NCBI GenBank assembly: GCA_944326815.1
Contig: CALVFI010000014.1
Location: 248,001-312,000, forward strand
Source of the DNA: an uncultured Rikenellaceae bacterium
GTDB lineage: Bacteria; Bacteroidota; Bacteroidia; Bacteroidales; Rikenellaceae
Length of the DNA stretch: 64,000 nucleotides
Direction of reading: 5' to 3'
Shown: piece by piece, positions 25,398-34,667 of the stretch
How positions within the stretch are numbered: position 1 is the stretch's first letter
How the letters are laid out: each line of letters opens with the position of its first letter
Translations under genes and position numbers: made by a program
The notes under the pieces: model-generated
The model's database searches: none
Told to the model about the DNA's origin: nothing
The model's input: the letters and a program-made list of their open reading frames with translations, nothing else

Positions 25398-28277
25398 ATG
25401 TATCGGAAATTAATAATTGGTTTGGCTGTACTGTTTGTTTGTGCAGCGCAAAATGATCTTTTTGCTCAGTACAAGTGGAACTTCGGACTTACGCATCGTC
25501 AGGAGGTGTTACCGAAATCCAATGTACCGCCTCAGGTGTCTGAACGGAAAGCCAAAATTGAGGAACCCGTAGTCTTTGTTGATGCGGGCGACAATCAATT
25601 GATTCTTTCTTCGGGATGGGAACTCTCGGAAGTCTATAAGGTGATCGGACAAGGGGGAAATTTGTTCGACCCGGCATTCGACACCAAAGCGTGGTATAAT
25701 GCCACGGTGCCGGGGACCGTATTGACGACCTTGGTCAATCAGGGTGTTTATCCCGATCCTTATTATGGGCTCAATAACGTTTATATTTCCGATACGCTTT
25801 GCCGTATGGACTGGTGGTACCGGGTGGTGTTCGATACGCCGCAGCAAGCGAAAGGCAAGCGAACCCATATCCTTCTTAACGGGATCAACTATAAAGCCGA
25901 AGTGTGGCTCAATGCCCAACTGCTCGGAACGATGGTCGGTGCTTTCAAGCGCGGCTACTTCGATGTGACCGATGTGCTCAAGGACGAGGGCGAGAATGTG
26001 TTGGCTATTCGTATTCTGCCTCCCAATAATCCTGGTATTCCGGCCGAACAGATGCCCGGATTTATGGGACCCAATGGAGGGGTGTTGTGTCTCGATGGCC
26101 CGACGTTCATCTCCTCTGTCGGCTGGGATTGGATGCCGGGTATCAAGGATCGCAATATTGGTCTTTGGCAGGATGTGAGACTTTGCTACGGCGGAGATGT
26201 CGGGGTGCTTGATCCTCAGGTGATTACGGATCTGCCGTTGCCTGATACCACGAGCGCCAATGTAACGGTCAAAACACAATTGAAGAATTACTCCGATAGG
26301 GCCCAGAATGTCATTCTGCAAGGCAGGATCGAGGATGTTATTGTCTCCAAGAGTGTCGCCTTGGGGCCGGGTGAGAGCGTTCAGGTGGTGTTGTCTCCCG
26401 AGGAGTTCCCGCAGCTTGCGATGAAGAATCCTCGTCTTTGGTGGCCCAACGGATACGGTCCTCAGAATCTGTACTTCCTCGAACTCGATGTTTTGCAGAA
26501 TGGGATTGCGACGGATCACAAAACCGTCCGTTTCGGCATCAAGGAGTACAGCTACGAACTCATGGTGGATGCTCCGCAGAAAGAGAACTGGCGCATTGAG
26601 TACAGCCCTACGAACGTAGTGGATCAGGGGAAACCGATGTTCGATTACAAGCATCGTCGTCTTTACGATAACGATACCTATAAGGAGGTGGTGATTCCAG
26701 CGCTTCGCGAGGGGGTCAGTCTGGCTAACTTTAAAGAGACCGAAGCGCAGGAAAATCCGTTCTTCATTCTGAAAATCAACGGGCAACCCATCTTCTGCAA
26801 GGGAGGGAACTGGGGAATGGACGATGCCATGAAGCGGGTGTCGCGCGAACGTCTGGAACCCTATTTCCGACTCCACAAGGAGGCTAATTGTAATATGGTC
26901 CGGAACTGGACCGGTGAGAGTACGGAAGAGGTGTTTTATGAATTGGCCGATGAATACGGGATGTTGGTATGGAATGACTTCTCCATGTCCACGGGCGATT
27001 ATAACCTGGATCCGTCAGACGACTATCTCTTCCGTGATAATGTGAAAGATATTATCATCCGTTTCCGCAATCATCCTTCGATTGCCGTATGGTGTCCCAG
27101 AAATGAAGGTTATGCTCCGGATTATCTCGAGGATCTGATTCAGGAGGTGATTGCACAGGAGGACGGGACGCGCCACTATCATGGCAATTCGCGTTATACC
27201 AATTTGTTGCCCAGCGGCCCTTGGGGATACAGACCTTCAATAGAATTCTATGATTTGGCGGCTGGTTTTGATACCGAGTTGGGAATGGTTTCGTTCTCTA
27301 CGGCCGAGACTGTGCGCAAATTTATCGCACCTGAGGACCAATGGCCTTTGGGCGATGTCTATGCCCATTACAATATGCATTGGGAGTGGAAGAGTTGGAC
27401 CGGGTATATCGATCGGCTCGAGGCGCTGGGCAAGGAGAAAAGCAAGAACCTCGACGAGTTTGCTGCACGGGCCCAGGTGATCAATCAAGTGGCCCATCGC
27501 GATATGTTCGAGGCTTGGAATCACAAAATGTGGAATAATACCTCAGGAATTCTTCTTTGGATGACCCATCCGGCCTGGCCCGGTATGTTCTGGCAGATGT
27601 ACAGCTACGACTATGAGACGCACGGCTCGTTCTTCGGCTGCAAGAAAGCTTGGGAACCTCTGCATGTTCAGTGGAACCTGAACGATAACAAAGTGATTCT
27701 TGTCAATACTACACTCCGCTCCTATCCGGAGGTTCGGGTCGAATATGCGGTCTATTCGCCTCTGGGCAAGCGTTTGTATGTTAAGAAAACGACGTGCGAT
27801 ATGAAGGCTAATGCCCTGACAGACTGTTTTGTTCAGGTTTATCCGGAAGATTGTCCGGAGTTTTCATTGGTTCGTCTTACCCTATCGGATCGGAAAGGCA
27901 ATGTGTTGTCTCAGAACGATTATTGGTATCACGAAACAGATCGGGACGACCTCTCGCCTATGCGTGATTTGACGCCGGTCCGGGTCGATCTGCGCCATCT
28001 GAAAACCGAGAAGGGCCAGGAGGGCAATTTTTTGGTAAGAGCTATCGTTCGTAATGTAGGAAAATGCGCAGCGGTGTCCATCAAGATGAATGTGCGGGAT
28101 GCGTCGACCGATGCCAGCATTCTGCCGGTGTATGCTTCGGATGGATATTTCAACCTCCTGCCCGGCGAAAGCAAGGAGATCGTATTCGACGTTCCTGACG
28201 GGACGCTCGATCTGACCCAATGCAAGGTGACAGCCGAGGGACTTAATGTCGCCCGGACTGAAACTTCCATCCGTTGA
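25398..28277 (+). CDS. secreted GH2 glycosidase (beta-mannosidase / exo-beta-glucosaminidase type)
   Basis: 959 aa with an N-terminal signal peptide (MYRKLIIGLAVLFVCAAQ, cut near LFAQ). GH2 modules follow: a sugar-binding jelly roll (ATVPGTVLTTLVNQGVYPDP, a hallmark of the beta-mannosidase / exo-glucosaminidase branch), an Ig-like domain, a TIM barrel, and C-terminal beta domains from about 760. The acid/base is E570 in VWCPRNEGY, and the nucleophile is probably E627 in GFDTELGMVSF. KGGNWGMDDAMKRVSRERL and MLVWNDFSM are family landmarks. Likely periplasmic or surface-bound, trimming host or dietary glycans. The exact sugar is uncertain. Preceded by its own promoter; unlike the GH2-fold protein at 4988 it keeps its catalytic residues. 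Confidence 0.9.
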   Translation: MYRKLIIGLAVLFVCAAQNDLFAQYKWNFGLTHRQEVLPKSNVPPQVSERKAKIEEPVVFVDAGDNQLILSSGWELSEVYKVIGQGGNLFDPAFDTKAWYNATVPGTVLTTLVNQGVYPDPYYGLNNVYISDTLCRMDWWYRVVFDTPQQAKGKRTHILLNGINYKAEVWLNAQLLGTMVGAFKRGYFDVTDVLKDEGENVLAIRILPPNNPGIPAEQMPGFMGPNGGVLCLDGPTFISSVGWDWMPGIKDRNIGLWQDVRLCYGGDVGVLDPQVITDLPLPDTTSANVTVKTQLKNYSDRAQNVILQGRIEDVIVSKSVALGPGESVQVVLSPEEFPQLAMKNPRLWWPNGYGPQNLYFLELDVLQNGIATDHKTVRFGIKEYSYELMVDAPQKENWRIEYSPTNVVDQGKPMFDYKHRRLYDNDTYKEVVIPALREGVSLANFKETEAQENPFFILKINGQPIFCKGGNWGMDDAMKRVSRERLEPYFRLHKEANCNMVRNWTGESTEEVFYELADEYGMLVWNDFSMSTGDYNLDPSDDYLFRDNVKDIIIRFRNHPSIAVWCPRNEGYAPDYLEDLIQEVIAQEDGTRHYHGNSRYTNLLPSGPWGYRPSIEFYDLAAGFDTELGMVSFSTAETVRKFIAPEDQWPLGDVYAHYNMHWEWKSWTGYIDRLEALGKEKSKNLDEFAARAQVINQVAHRDMFEAWNHKMWNNTSGILLWMTHPAWPGMFWQMYSYDYETHGSFFGCKKAWEPLHVQWNLNDNKVILVNTTLRSYPEVRVEYAVYSPLGKRLYVKKTTCDMKANALTDCFVQVYPEDCPEFSLVRLTLSDRKGNVLSQNDYWYHETDRDDLSPMRDLTPVRVDLRHLKTEKGQEGNFLVRAIVRNVGKCAAVSIKMNVRDASTDASILPVYASDGYFNLLPGESKEIVFDVPDGTLDLTQCKVTAEGLNVARTETSIR

Positions 28278-28468
28278 CCGAGCGAGGGGGCCGATTTGTC
28301 GTGTCAGCTTTGTCGAGGGTGAATCGACTCCGTCCCGGGGGCAATGAGCGCGGAGAATTCCCGACATGTGTCAGAAGCGGTATTGGTCAGGCTGTTCGGT
28401 AAAACAGCAGTCCGGAATTGTTGCAAGAAGAGAAGAGAGATGTATTTTCGGTTTTTACCGATTTTATG

Positions 28469-28476
28469 TATATTTG
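28469..28476 (+). promoter_or_regulatory. predicted -7 box of the SxxS lipoprotein gene
   Basis: TATATTTG, an exact TAnnTTTG, with TTTT (28445-28448) 20 bases upstream in place of TTTG. The start site would lie about 15 bases before the ATG at 28499, supporting that start codon. Confidence 0.5.
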
Positions 28477-28498
28477 TTCGCTTTTTAAAATACATGAT

Positions 28499-29641
28499 AT
28501 GAAAAGGTATAGTATCATATTGGTGGCAGCAACTCTGTTGAGCGCCTGCACGAGCAGCAATGTAAAGCTTAGCGGGCGTTTTACGGGTTGCGATAAGCAG
28601 AATATCTATTTGGAAAAGGTATCGCCGGGGAGACAATCCGTTGTGGATTCCGTTACGACGGATGAAAAAGGCAACTTCACGTTCCGTGTAAAACTGGCCG
28701 ACAAACAGCCCGAGATATATAACCTTCGCTATAATGGAGAGTTGATTCCTCTGTTGCTCTCGCCGGGAGAGAGAGTGAAATTGAGTTCTGTCGGGAATAT
28801 CGTTCAGAATTATACGGTGAGCGGCTCTGAAGGGTCGGAAGAGATGCGTCAGTTGAAAATGATTCTTTCCGAAGGGGCGACCCGGCTTGACTCGATCATG
28901 ACCGCTTATACCAAAGCAAGCGAAGCGGAACGTCCGGCATTGGCTAAGATGTATGCCGATGCTTATTATAAAGCCAAAAGGGAGCATATCGAGTTTATCG
29001 TTTCGAATCCGGGGTCATTGGCTGCACTGTACGGTCTTTATCAGCGTTTCCCGAACGACAATACGCTGTTCAATGGGGAGAGCGACCTGGTGTACTATAA
29101 ACTGGTGGCGGATTCCGTCGAGGCGAACTATCCGGATTCTCCCTATCTGAAAGCGTTGCAGCAGCAGATTTCGGCGGCAGAGCAGGGTAACAGCGTCATT
29201 CAGATGATTAACGATAAGATTGCTGCGACGACGGTCCGATATCCCGATGTGGAGTTGCCTGACATGTATGGGAAGAAGCATCGTCTGTCAGCGCTCGATG
29301 GGAAGGTGATTCTGCTCGATTTCTGGTCGGCAGCCTCGTCCGACAGCAAATTGAACAATGCGGAGTTGAAAAAATGGTATGCCGAGGCTGCCGAACGTGG
29401 ATTCGAGGTCTATCAGGTCTCGGTAGACGATTCGAAAGCTCTTTGGGTGACTACCGTGCAGAATCAGAAATTGCCTTGGATTACGGTATGCGACTTCAAA
29501 GGGGGCAGCGGTATTGCCGTGATGGCCTACAACGTGCAGAGTGTGCCGACCAATTTCCTGATCGATCGTCAAGGGAATATTGCCGGCAAGGATCTGTACG
29601 GAGCGGCGCTCCGGGATAAAGTATTCCAGTTGCTAAATTAA
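28499..29641 (+). CDS. thioredoxin-fold lipoprotein with SxxS in place of CxxC
   Basis: 380 aa. A lipoprotein signal (MKRYSIILVAATLLSAC, lipid-bearing C17) is followed by an N-terminal beta domain of the DUF4369 type (LSGRFTGCDKQNIYLEKV, about 24-115) and a helical linker (120-230). A TlpA/AhpC-type thioredoxin domain follows (from LPDMYGKKHRLSALDGKVIL). The cis-Pro loop VPTNFLIDRQGNI is present. At the active site, where TlpA proteins read FWASWCxPC, this one reads FWSAASSDSK (W276, S280, S283), so both redox cysteines are replaced by serine. Thiol-disulfide exchange is therefore unlikely; a binding or chaperone role is inferred. Start chosen at 28499 because of the lipobox and the promoter. 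Confidence 0.88.
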   Translation: MKRYSIILVAATLLSACTSSNVKLSGRFTGCDKQNIYLEKVSPGRQSVVDSVTTDEKGNFTFRVKLADKQPEIYNLRYNGELIPLLLSPGERVKLSSVGNIVQNYTVSGSEGSEEMRQLKMILSEGATRLDSIMTAYTKASEAERPALAKMYADAYYKAKREHIEFIVSNPGSLAALYGLYQRFPNDNTLFNGESDLVYYKLVADSVEANYPDSPYLKALQQQISAAEQGNSVIQMINDKIAATTVRYPDVELPDMYGKKHRLSALDGKVILLDFWSAASSDSKLNNAELKKWYAEAAERGFEVYQVSVDDSKALWVTTVQNQKLPWITVCDFKGGSGIAVMAYNVQSVPTNFLIDRQGNIAGKDLYGAALRDKVFQLLN

Positions 29642-29661
29642 GTTAAGTCATTTGTAAGGAA

Positions 29662-30423
29662 ATGTACTATTTTGCCTCGGATATGCATCTCGGGCTTTCG
29701 GGCTGTGGTGACCCGCGGGATCGCGAGCGGCTGTTGGTGCGATGGCTGGAGGAGGTATCGAATGATGCCGAGGCCATTTTTCTGGTGGGCGATGTGTTCG
29801 ATTTCTGGTTCGAATACAAACGGGTCGTGCCGAAAGGTTTTACGCGGTTGCTCGGTAAATTTTCCGAGTTGACCGATCGAGGGGTGAAGATTTATTTCTT
29901 CTCCGGTAACCACGATATGTGGGCTTATGACTATCTGCAGACGGAGTGCGGTGTTGAGGTGTGTCACGAACCCCGATTGATGGAGCTCTCGGGGAAACAA
30001 GTCTTTATTGCTCATGGCGATAATATGTATATTCATGCTCCGTTCGGCGAGAGGGTGATGAGTATGGTGTTCCATTCGCCGTTCATCCGTCGGATGTTTG
30101 CCGCGTGGGTGCATCCGAATTGTGCCATGCGCTTCGGACAGTGGTGGTCGTCCAAAAGCCGGAAGTCGAAAGAGATTGCCCATCCGTTCGGAGGCGAGGA
30201 GGAGTTCCTGGTTCGGTATGCGCGTAAATATCTTGAGAAGCATTCGGTCGACTATTTTGTCTTCGGACATATCCATTGCGCAGAGGATTATGAGTTGGGC
30301 GACGGGGTGCATGCCTTGTTTCTCGGAGAGTGGCTCGAACGTCCGGCCTATGCTGTTTTGAATGCAGAGGGGCAGATGAGTCTCCGCTTTTATCCCGATA
30401 GTGAAGCAAACGAAAAAAGATGA
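29662..30423 (+). CDS. lpxH: UDP-2,3-diacylglucosamine diphosphatase
   Basis: A 253-aa calcineurin-type metallophosphoesterase that releases UMP from UDP-2,3-diacylglucosamine to give lipid X in lipid A synthesis. All metal motifs are present: SDMHLG (D7, H9), LVGDVFDFWFEY, FFSGNHDMW, IAHGDNMY and FVFGHIHCAE. The W-F-Y stretch after GDVFD is typical of LpxH over general phosphoesterases. It is a peripheral membrane enzyme. It begins 20 bases after the lipoprotein gene and ends 3 bases before thyA, so it is probably in one transcript with thyA-folA. Confidence 0.88.
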   Translation: MYYFASDMHLGLSGCGDPRDRERLLVRWLEEVSNDAEAIFLVGDVFDFWFEYKRVVPKGFTRLLGKFSELTDRGVKIYFFSGNHDMWAYDYLQTECGVEVCHEPRLMELSGKQVFIAHGDNMYIHAPFGERVMSMVFHSPFIRRMFAAWVHPNCAMRFGQWWSSKSRKSKEIAHPFGGEEEFLVRYARKYLEKHSVDYFVFGHIHCAEDYELGDGVHALFLGEWLERPAYAVLNAEGQMSLRFYPDSEANEKR

Positions 30424-30426
30424 CAT

Positions 30427-31221
30427 ATGCAACAATATCTCGACCTGCTCAAACGCATTAAGAGTGAAGGTGTTCGCAAGAGCGACCGTACGGGAACGGG
30501 GACAATCAGTGTCTTCGGCCATCAGATGCGCTTCCATCTTGAAGAGGGATTTCCTGCTCTGACGACCAAGAAATTGCATCTGCGCTCGATTATTCATGAA
30601 TTGTTATGGTTTCTCAAGGGCGATACCAATATCCAATACCTGCACGATAATGGGGTGACTATTTGGGACGAGTGGGCCGATGCTAAGGGCGATCTCGGCC
30701 ATGTATACGGTTATCAGTGGCGCAGCTGGCCCACGCCCGATGGTCGGCACATCGATCAGATCGCGCAAGTGGTGGAGTCACTGCGAACCAACCCTGATTC
30801 CCGTCGCCATATTGTGAGTGCGTGGAACGTTGCGGAGATCGATCAGATGGCTTTGCCGCCGTGTCATGCGCTGTTCCAGTTCTATGTGGCGGACGGTCGG
30901 CTCTCCTGTCAACTCTATCAGCGTAGTGCGGATGTTTTTCTGGGTGTGCCGTTCAATATAGCCTCCTATGCGCTGTTGACGATGATGATGGCTCAAGTGG
31001 TCGGTTTGAAGATTGGCGATTTCGTTCACACCTTGGGCGATGCACATATCTATTTGAACCATCTGGAGCAGGTAGATCTGCAACTCTCGCGCGAACCCCG
31101 ACCGTTGCCGCGGATGGAGATTAACCCGGAGGTGAAGTCGATTTTCGATTTCCGGTATGAAGATTTTAACTTGACGGGTTACGATTCCTGGCCCGGCATC
31201 AAAGCTCCTATTGCGGTATGA
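30427..31221 (+). CDS. thyA: thymidylate synthase
   Basis: A 264-aa enzyme of exactly E. coli length that methylates dUMP to dTMP using 5,10-methylene-THF, producing dihydrofolate. The catalytic C146 lies in [25 protein letters not shown] (phosphate/folate loop), [11 protein letters not shown], the double arginine in [11 protein letters not shown] and the dUMP-binding [20 protein letters not shown] are all intact. It overlaps folA by four bases (ATGA), so dihydrofolate producer and recycler are translated together. Confidence 0.97.
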   Translation: MQQYLDLLKRIKSEGVRKSDRTGTGTISVFGHQMRFHLEEGFPALTTKKLHLRSIIHELLWFLKGDTNIQYLHDNGVTIWDEWADAKGDLGHVYGYQWRSWPTPDGRHIDQIAQVVESLRTNPDSRRHIVSAWNVAEIDQMALPPCHALFQFYVADGRLSCQLYQRSADVFLGVPFNIASYALLTMMMAQVVGLKIGDFVHTLGDAHIYLNHLEQVDLQLSREPRPLPRMEINPEVKSIFDFRYEDFNLTGYDSWPGIKAPIAV

Positions 31222-31700
31222 TTTCGGTGATTGTAGCCATTGCCCGCGGAGGTGTGATCGGGGGAGAGAATCGATTGCTCTGGCATATCTCGGAAGATTT
31301 GCGCCGTTTTAAGGCTTTGACGACGGGGCATCCTGTCGTGATGGGGCGTAAAACCTGGGAGTCGCTCGGCCGGCCTCTGCCCAATCGTACGAATGTCGTC
31401 ATCACCCGCCGGATGGATTATACTCCGGAGGGGGCCGTCGTCGCTCATTCACTGGCGGATGCGGTTGCGATGTTCCCGCCAGGGGAAGAGGTGTTCGTTA
31501 TCGGAGGAGGTGAGATCTATGCTCAGGCGATGCCGATCGCCGATAAATTGTATCTTACGACGGTGCATGCCGACTATGTGGGTGATACTCGTTTCCCGAA
31601 ATGGGATAAGAGACAGTGGCGTCTCGTCGCGGAAGAGTTTCATCATCGCGGCGAAAAGTTCGAATATCCTTTCGAATTTACCGATTACGAGCGGGTGTGA
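31218..31700 (+). CDS. folA: dihydrofolate reductase
   Basis: A 160-aa chromosomal-type DHFR that reduces dihydrofolate with NADPH. Visible are [19 protein letters not shown], the active-site acid D27 in [29 protein letters not shown] (NADPH phosphate contacts) and [20 protein letters not shown]. The start overlaps the thyA stop (ATGA). Nothing suggests a resistant, plasmid-type variant. Confidence 0.96.
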   Translation: MISVIVAIARGGVIGGENRLLWHISEDLRRFKALTTGHPVVMGRKTWESLGRPLPNRTNVVITRRMDYTPEGAVVAHSLADAVAMFPPGEEVFVIGGGEIYAQAMPIADKLYLTTVHADYVGDTRFPKWDKRQWRLVAEEFHHRGEKFEYPFEFTDYERV

Positions 31701-31718
31701 TACCCGTTGGTTGTATGC

Positions 31719-31741
31719 CTACGGAGACGATGTGTCCGTAG
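31719..31741. terminator. hairpin between convergent folA and nitroreductase genes
   Basis: CTACGGA (31719-31725) pairs with TCCGTAG (31735-31741), 9-base loop. There is no T-run, so termination is only possible, not supported. Confidence 0.25.
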
Positions 31742-31763
31742 AATGTTCCCCCACGAAGAGCGT

Positions 31764-32291
31764 TTATAAGAAAATGACCTTGTCGCTGTCGTCCTTGGGC
31801 GAGTGCGGTTTCGGTTCTGTTTCGGGATAACCCGCTGCAACAACGCACAGAATGCGGTAAGGCTGTGTGGCGGGAATCATCTCATGCAGATACTCCTCGG
31901 CGGTTGTCCCGTTGGGATTATCCTCCTGATGCGGACGCCCATCCACCTGCACCCAACAGGAACCGAGTCCATACGATGCGGCCGATAGTTGCAGAATTGT
32001 GGCCGAGATGGCACAGTTGATTCGCCAGAGATCGGTTGCAGCAGGATCGGCCATGACAATAAATGCCAGAGGTGCGTCTTTGACGAAGGCAGAACCGTAG
32101 CTGCGCATCCGGGCGATCCGTTCCAGAATCTGTCGGTCTGCGGTCACGGCAATGCGCGTTGTGCGGGTGTTCTTCGACGAAGGAGCTGTCAGCGTATCGC
32201 GTAAGATATTCTCGATGGTCGTACGATCTACCTCGCGGTTAAGGTATTTGCGTACGCTGCGTCGGTGCGCAGCCAATTCGGAAAATGTCAT
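31764..32291 (-). CDS. nitroreductase-family flavoprotein
   Basis: A 175-aa FMN-dependent nitroreductase-fold protein, usually a homodimer using NAD(P)H to reduce nitro, quinone or flavin substrates. Visible are the FMN-phosphate motif HRRSVRKYLNREV, APSSKNTRTTRIAV, and the C-terminal CAISATILQLSAASYGLGSCWV segment that lines the FMN. The start at 32291 (MTFSELAAHR) is preferred because the promoter at 32333-32340 would give the alternative ATG at 32318 almost no leader. The substrate cannot be told. It faces folA and is divergent from the HAD phosphatase gene. Confidence 0.85.
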   Translation of the reverse strand: MTFSELAAHRRSVRKYLNREVDRTTIENILRDTLTAPSSKNTRTTRIAVTADRQILERIARMRSYGSAFVKDAPLAFIVMADPAATDLWRINCAISATILQLSAASYGLGSCWVQVDGRPHQEDNPNGTTAEEYLHEMIPATQPYRILCVVAAGYPETEPKPHSPKDDSDKVIFL

Positions 32292-32332
32292 AACTTTGTC
32301 GTTGTTGTGTGCTTTCACACAGGTTTGTCTTC

Positions 32333-32369
32333 CAAAAGTAGCGAATTTCCGTCGAAATAGCTATCTTTA
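32333..32369. promoter_or_regulatory. divergent -7 boxes, nitroreductase / HAD genes
   Basis: Minus strand TACTTTTG (complement of 32333-32340) serves the nitroreductase gene. Plus strand TATCTTTA (32362-32369, one mismatch) serves the HAD gene at 32391. The two boxes are 21 bases apart, so RNA polymerase binding on one strand may affect the other. Confidence 0.4.
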
Positions 32370-32390
32370 ACCGATTAAAACGATACCAAA

Positions 32391-33233
32391 ATGGAGAATA
32401 ACCTCACAGTGGCGCTGATCTATGATTTCGATGGCACACTGGCTTCAGGCAACATGCAGGAGTATGATTTCATTCCTGCCATCGGCAAGAGCAACAAGGA
32501 ATTCTGGCTGGAGAGCAACGAACTGGCTCGCATTCAAGACGGTGATCCCATCCTGGCCTATATGTATAAGATGATTCATGAGGCCAAAAGTACGGGACTC
32601 TCCTTGCGTAAGGAGGCTTTTCGGGCTTCGGGCGCCAAGATCACCCTTTTCCCGGGCGTGGAGGGATGGTTCCCGAGAATCAATGCCTATGGGGCCGAAC
32701 GAGGGCTTACGATTCATCACTATATCAACTCGTCGGGGCTTAAGGAGATGATCGAGGGGACTTCGATTGCCCATGAATTCCGTAAGATTTACGCCTGTTC
32801 GTTTCTCTATGATGTGGATGGGGTGGCCTATTGGCCGGCGGTAGCGGTCAATTACACCAATAAGACGCAGTTTATTTTCAAGATCAATAAGGGGGTCGAG
32901 TCGGTCTACGACAGCAAATTGGTGAATCGTTTTATTCCGGAGAGTCAGCGGCCGGTACAGTTCCGGCATATGATCTATTTCGGCGATGGAACGACCGACA
33001 TCCCCTGCATGCGGTTGGTGAAGGCTCAGGGGGGCAGTTCTATTTCAGTCTATAATCCGGAATCTAAGAGCGACAGGGCCTCCTCGGAGAAGTTGGTCAA
33101 GGACGGGCGTGTGAATTACCTTTGTCCGGCCGACTATTCGGAGGGAAAAGAGATCGATGTGCTGGTGAAGACGATCATTGATAAGATCGTCGCCGATCGG
33201 AAACTCGAACAACTGATGTCGCTCCCGAAATAG
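32391..33233 (+). CDS. HAD-superfamily hydrolase
   Basis: A 280-aa haloacid dehalogenase-fold phosphatase. Motif I is LIYDFDGTLASGN (nucleophile plus general acid aspartates), motif II the S in HHYINSSGLKEMIEG, and motif IV the acidic FGDGTTDIPCMRLVKAQGG. A large cap domain lies between motifs I and II (about 20-110). The substrate is unknown. Related proteins are annotated only as HAD family. Its neighbours (nitroreductase, rdgB) give no pathway, though house-cleaning of metabolites would fit both. Confidence 0.85.
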   Translation: MENNLTVALIYDFDGTLASGNMQEYDFIPAIGKSNKEFWLESNELARIQDGDPILAYMYKMIHEAKSTGLSLRKEAFRASGAKITLFPGVEGWFPRINAYGAERGLTIHHYINSSGLKEMIEGTSIAHEFRKIYACSFLYDVDGVAYWPAVAVNYTNKTQFIFKINKGVESVYDSKLVNRFIPESQRPVQFRHMIYFGDGTTDIPCMRLVKAQGGSSISVYNPESKSDRASSEKLVKDGRVNYLCPADYSEGKEIDVLVKTIIDKIVADRKLEQLMSLPK

Positions 33234-33341
33234 GCGGAGCGGAATCGATGGGACTGAAACGGATAGTGCGAGAGGCCGATGCGAGAATATGGACAGGTAA
33301 GGCGTTGCGCTTGTCGCGGATAATGATGAAAAATCGATGTC

Positions 33342-33923
33342 ATGAAAATACTTTTTGCCACGAATAATGCCCATAAGTTGCAGGAGGTGCAGCAGATTCT
33401 GGGAGCAGACTATCTGCTTGTGACCCCACATCAATGCGGTGTGGATGAGGAGATTCCGGAAGAGCAGGAGACGCTTGAGGGGAATGCCTTGCAAAAGGCA
33501 CGCTATCTTTTTGAACGCACCGGACTCGACTGTTTTGCGGATGATACAGGCCTGGAAGTTGCCGCACTGAATGGGGCGCCGGGGGTTCATTCTGCCCGTT
33601 ATGCCACCTCCGGCCATGATTTTGCGGCGAATATGAGGCTCCTGCTTCACAACCTGGAGGGAGTGGAGGATCGTTCGGCACGTTTCCGGACGGTCGTGGC
33701 ACTGATACTTGGCGGGCAGGAGTATCTTTTCGAGGGGGAGGTCCGGGGGACGATTATGCAAGAGCCTGCCGGTGAGGGTGGATTTGGTTACGATCCCGTG
33801 TTCCGTCCGGAGGGATACGACCTCTCTTTTGCTGAAATGGCTCCGGAGGAGAAGAACCGCATATCGCATCGGGGGCGTGCAGTTGCCAAATTGGCGGCAT
33901 TTCTGGCTGAACACTGCAAATAG
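33342..33923 (+). CDS. rdgB: non-canonical purine NTP pyrophosphatase (RdgB/HAM1)
   Basis: A 193-aa enzyme that hydrolyses dITP, XTP and related nucleotides to monophosphates, keeping deaminated purines out of DNA. Visible are the N-terminal FATNNAHKLQEVQQIL, the acidic metal site CFADDTGLEVAALNGAPGVHSARYA and the base-recognition segment GEGGFGYDPVFRPEGYDLSF followed by KNRISHRGRA. Seven bases before recO; the two are probably an operon. Confidence 0.96.
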   Translation: MKILFATNNAHKLQEVQQILGADYLLVTPHQCGVDEEIPEEQETLEGNALQKARYLFERTGLDCFADDTGLEVAALNGAPGVHSARYATSGHDFAANMRLLLHNLEGVEDRSARFRTVVALILGGQEYLFEGEVRGTIMQEPAGEGGFGYDPVFRPEGYDLSFAEMAPEEKNRISHRGRAVAKLAAFLAEHCK

Positions 33924-33929
33924 TTTTGC

Positions 33930-34655
33930 ATGAAAAGTTACAAGGCACGGGGCGTGGTGCTCCATACGGTGAAATATGGAGAGAGCTCTTTGGTGGCTTT
34001 TCTGTTGACCGATGTGCTTGGTCGTCAGAGTTATATGATTCAGGGAGTGCGTAGTGCGAAGGGTCGGGGGAATAAAGGGGCTCTGTTTCAGCCGATGTTT
34101 GTCTTGGAGTTCGAGGGACTGGAGTCGTCGCATATGCAGATGCATCGAATGAAAGAGGTGCAGACGGCGTTCCCGTTGGCTTCGATTCCGTTCGATGTGC
34201 GGAAAAGCACGATTTCGCTCTTCATGGCGGAGGTACTGTACCGGTTGATTCGGGAGGTGGAGCCGGACAGTCCGTTGTTTGATTTCGTATCCGGCTCGGT
34301 GGTCGCTCTTGATGGGATGACTGAAGGGGTTGCCAATTTCCATCTTTGGTTTCTCGTCCGGCTCAGCTCTTTCCTCGGGTTCTATCCGGGAAATGAATAC
34401 CAGCCCGGCAGCTATTTCGACATTCAGGAAGGGTTGTTTACCCCTCTCATGCCGCAGCATCGGTTGGCATTATCACAAGACAATACGCGCATTTTGGGAG
34501 AACTGATGGCCTGTGAGGTAGATAAGTTGGCCTCAATAGGACTCTCCCGTATGCAGCGTTCCGATTTCATGACGGCCATACTCACCTATTTCGGCTATCA
34601 CCTTGACGCAATCAGCCAGGTGAAGTCGATTCAGATTCTGAAAGAGGTTTTCTGA
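33930..34655 (+). CDS. recO: DNA repair protein RecO
   Basis: A 241-aa recombination mediator that helps load RecA onto SSB-coated DNA in the RecFOR pathway. The N-terminal OB-fold reads KARGVVLHTVKYGESSLVAFLL and QSYMIQGVRSAKGRGNKGALFQPM. A helical domain follows (FMAEVLYRLIREVEPDSPLFDFV). The zinc-finger cysteines of some RecO proteins are absent here. It converges with leuS with only 7 bases between stop codons, which share a small hairpin. Confidence 0.88.
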   Translation: MKSYKARGVVLHTVKYGESSLVAFLLTDVLGRQSYMIQGVRSAKGRGNKGALFQPMFVLEFEGLESSHMQMHRMKEVQTAFPLASIPFDVRKSTISLFMAEVLYRLIREVEPDSPLFDFVSGSVVALDGMTEGVANFHLWFLVRLSSFLGFYPGNEYQPGSYFDIQEGLFTPLMPQHRLALSQDNTRILGELMACEVDKLASIGLSRMQRSDFMTAILTYFGYHLDAISQVKSIQILKEVF

Positions 34656-34667
34656 AAGGGTTTCAGA
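34651..34667. terminator. small hairpin spanning the recO and leuS stop codons
   Basis: TCTGAAA (34651-34657) pairs with TTTCAGA (34661-34667) around GGG. One stop codon from each convergent gene lies in each arm. There is no T-run; it is too short to be a convincing terminator. Confidence 0.3.

Noticed and set aside
25509..26876. A 455-aa minus-strand frame inside the secreted GH2 gene
   Set aside because: The GH2 protein is supported by signal peptide, domains and catalytic residues; the antisense product is not protein-like.
33045..34460. A 471-aa minus-strand frame spanning the HAD, rdgB and recO genes
   Set aside because: It crosses three well-supported genes on the other strand and shows no domain signature.
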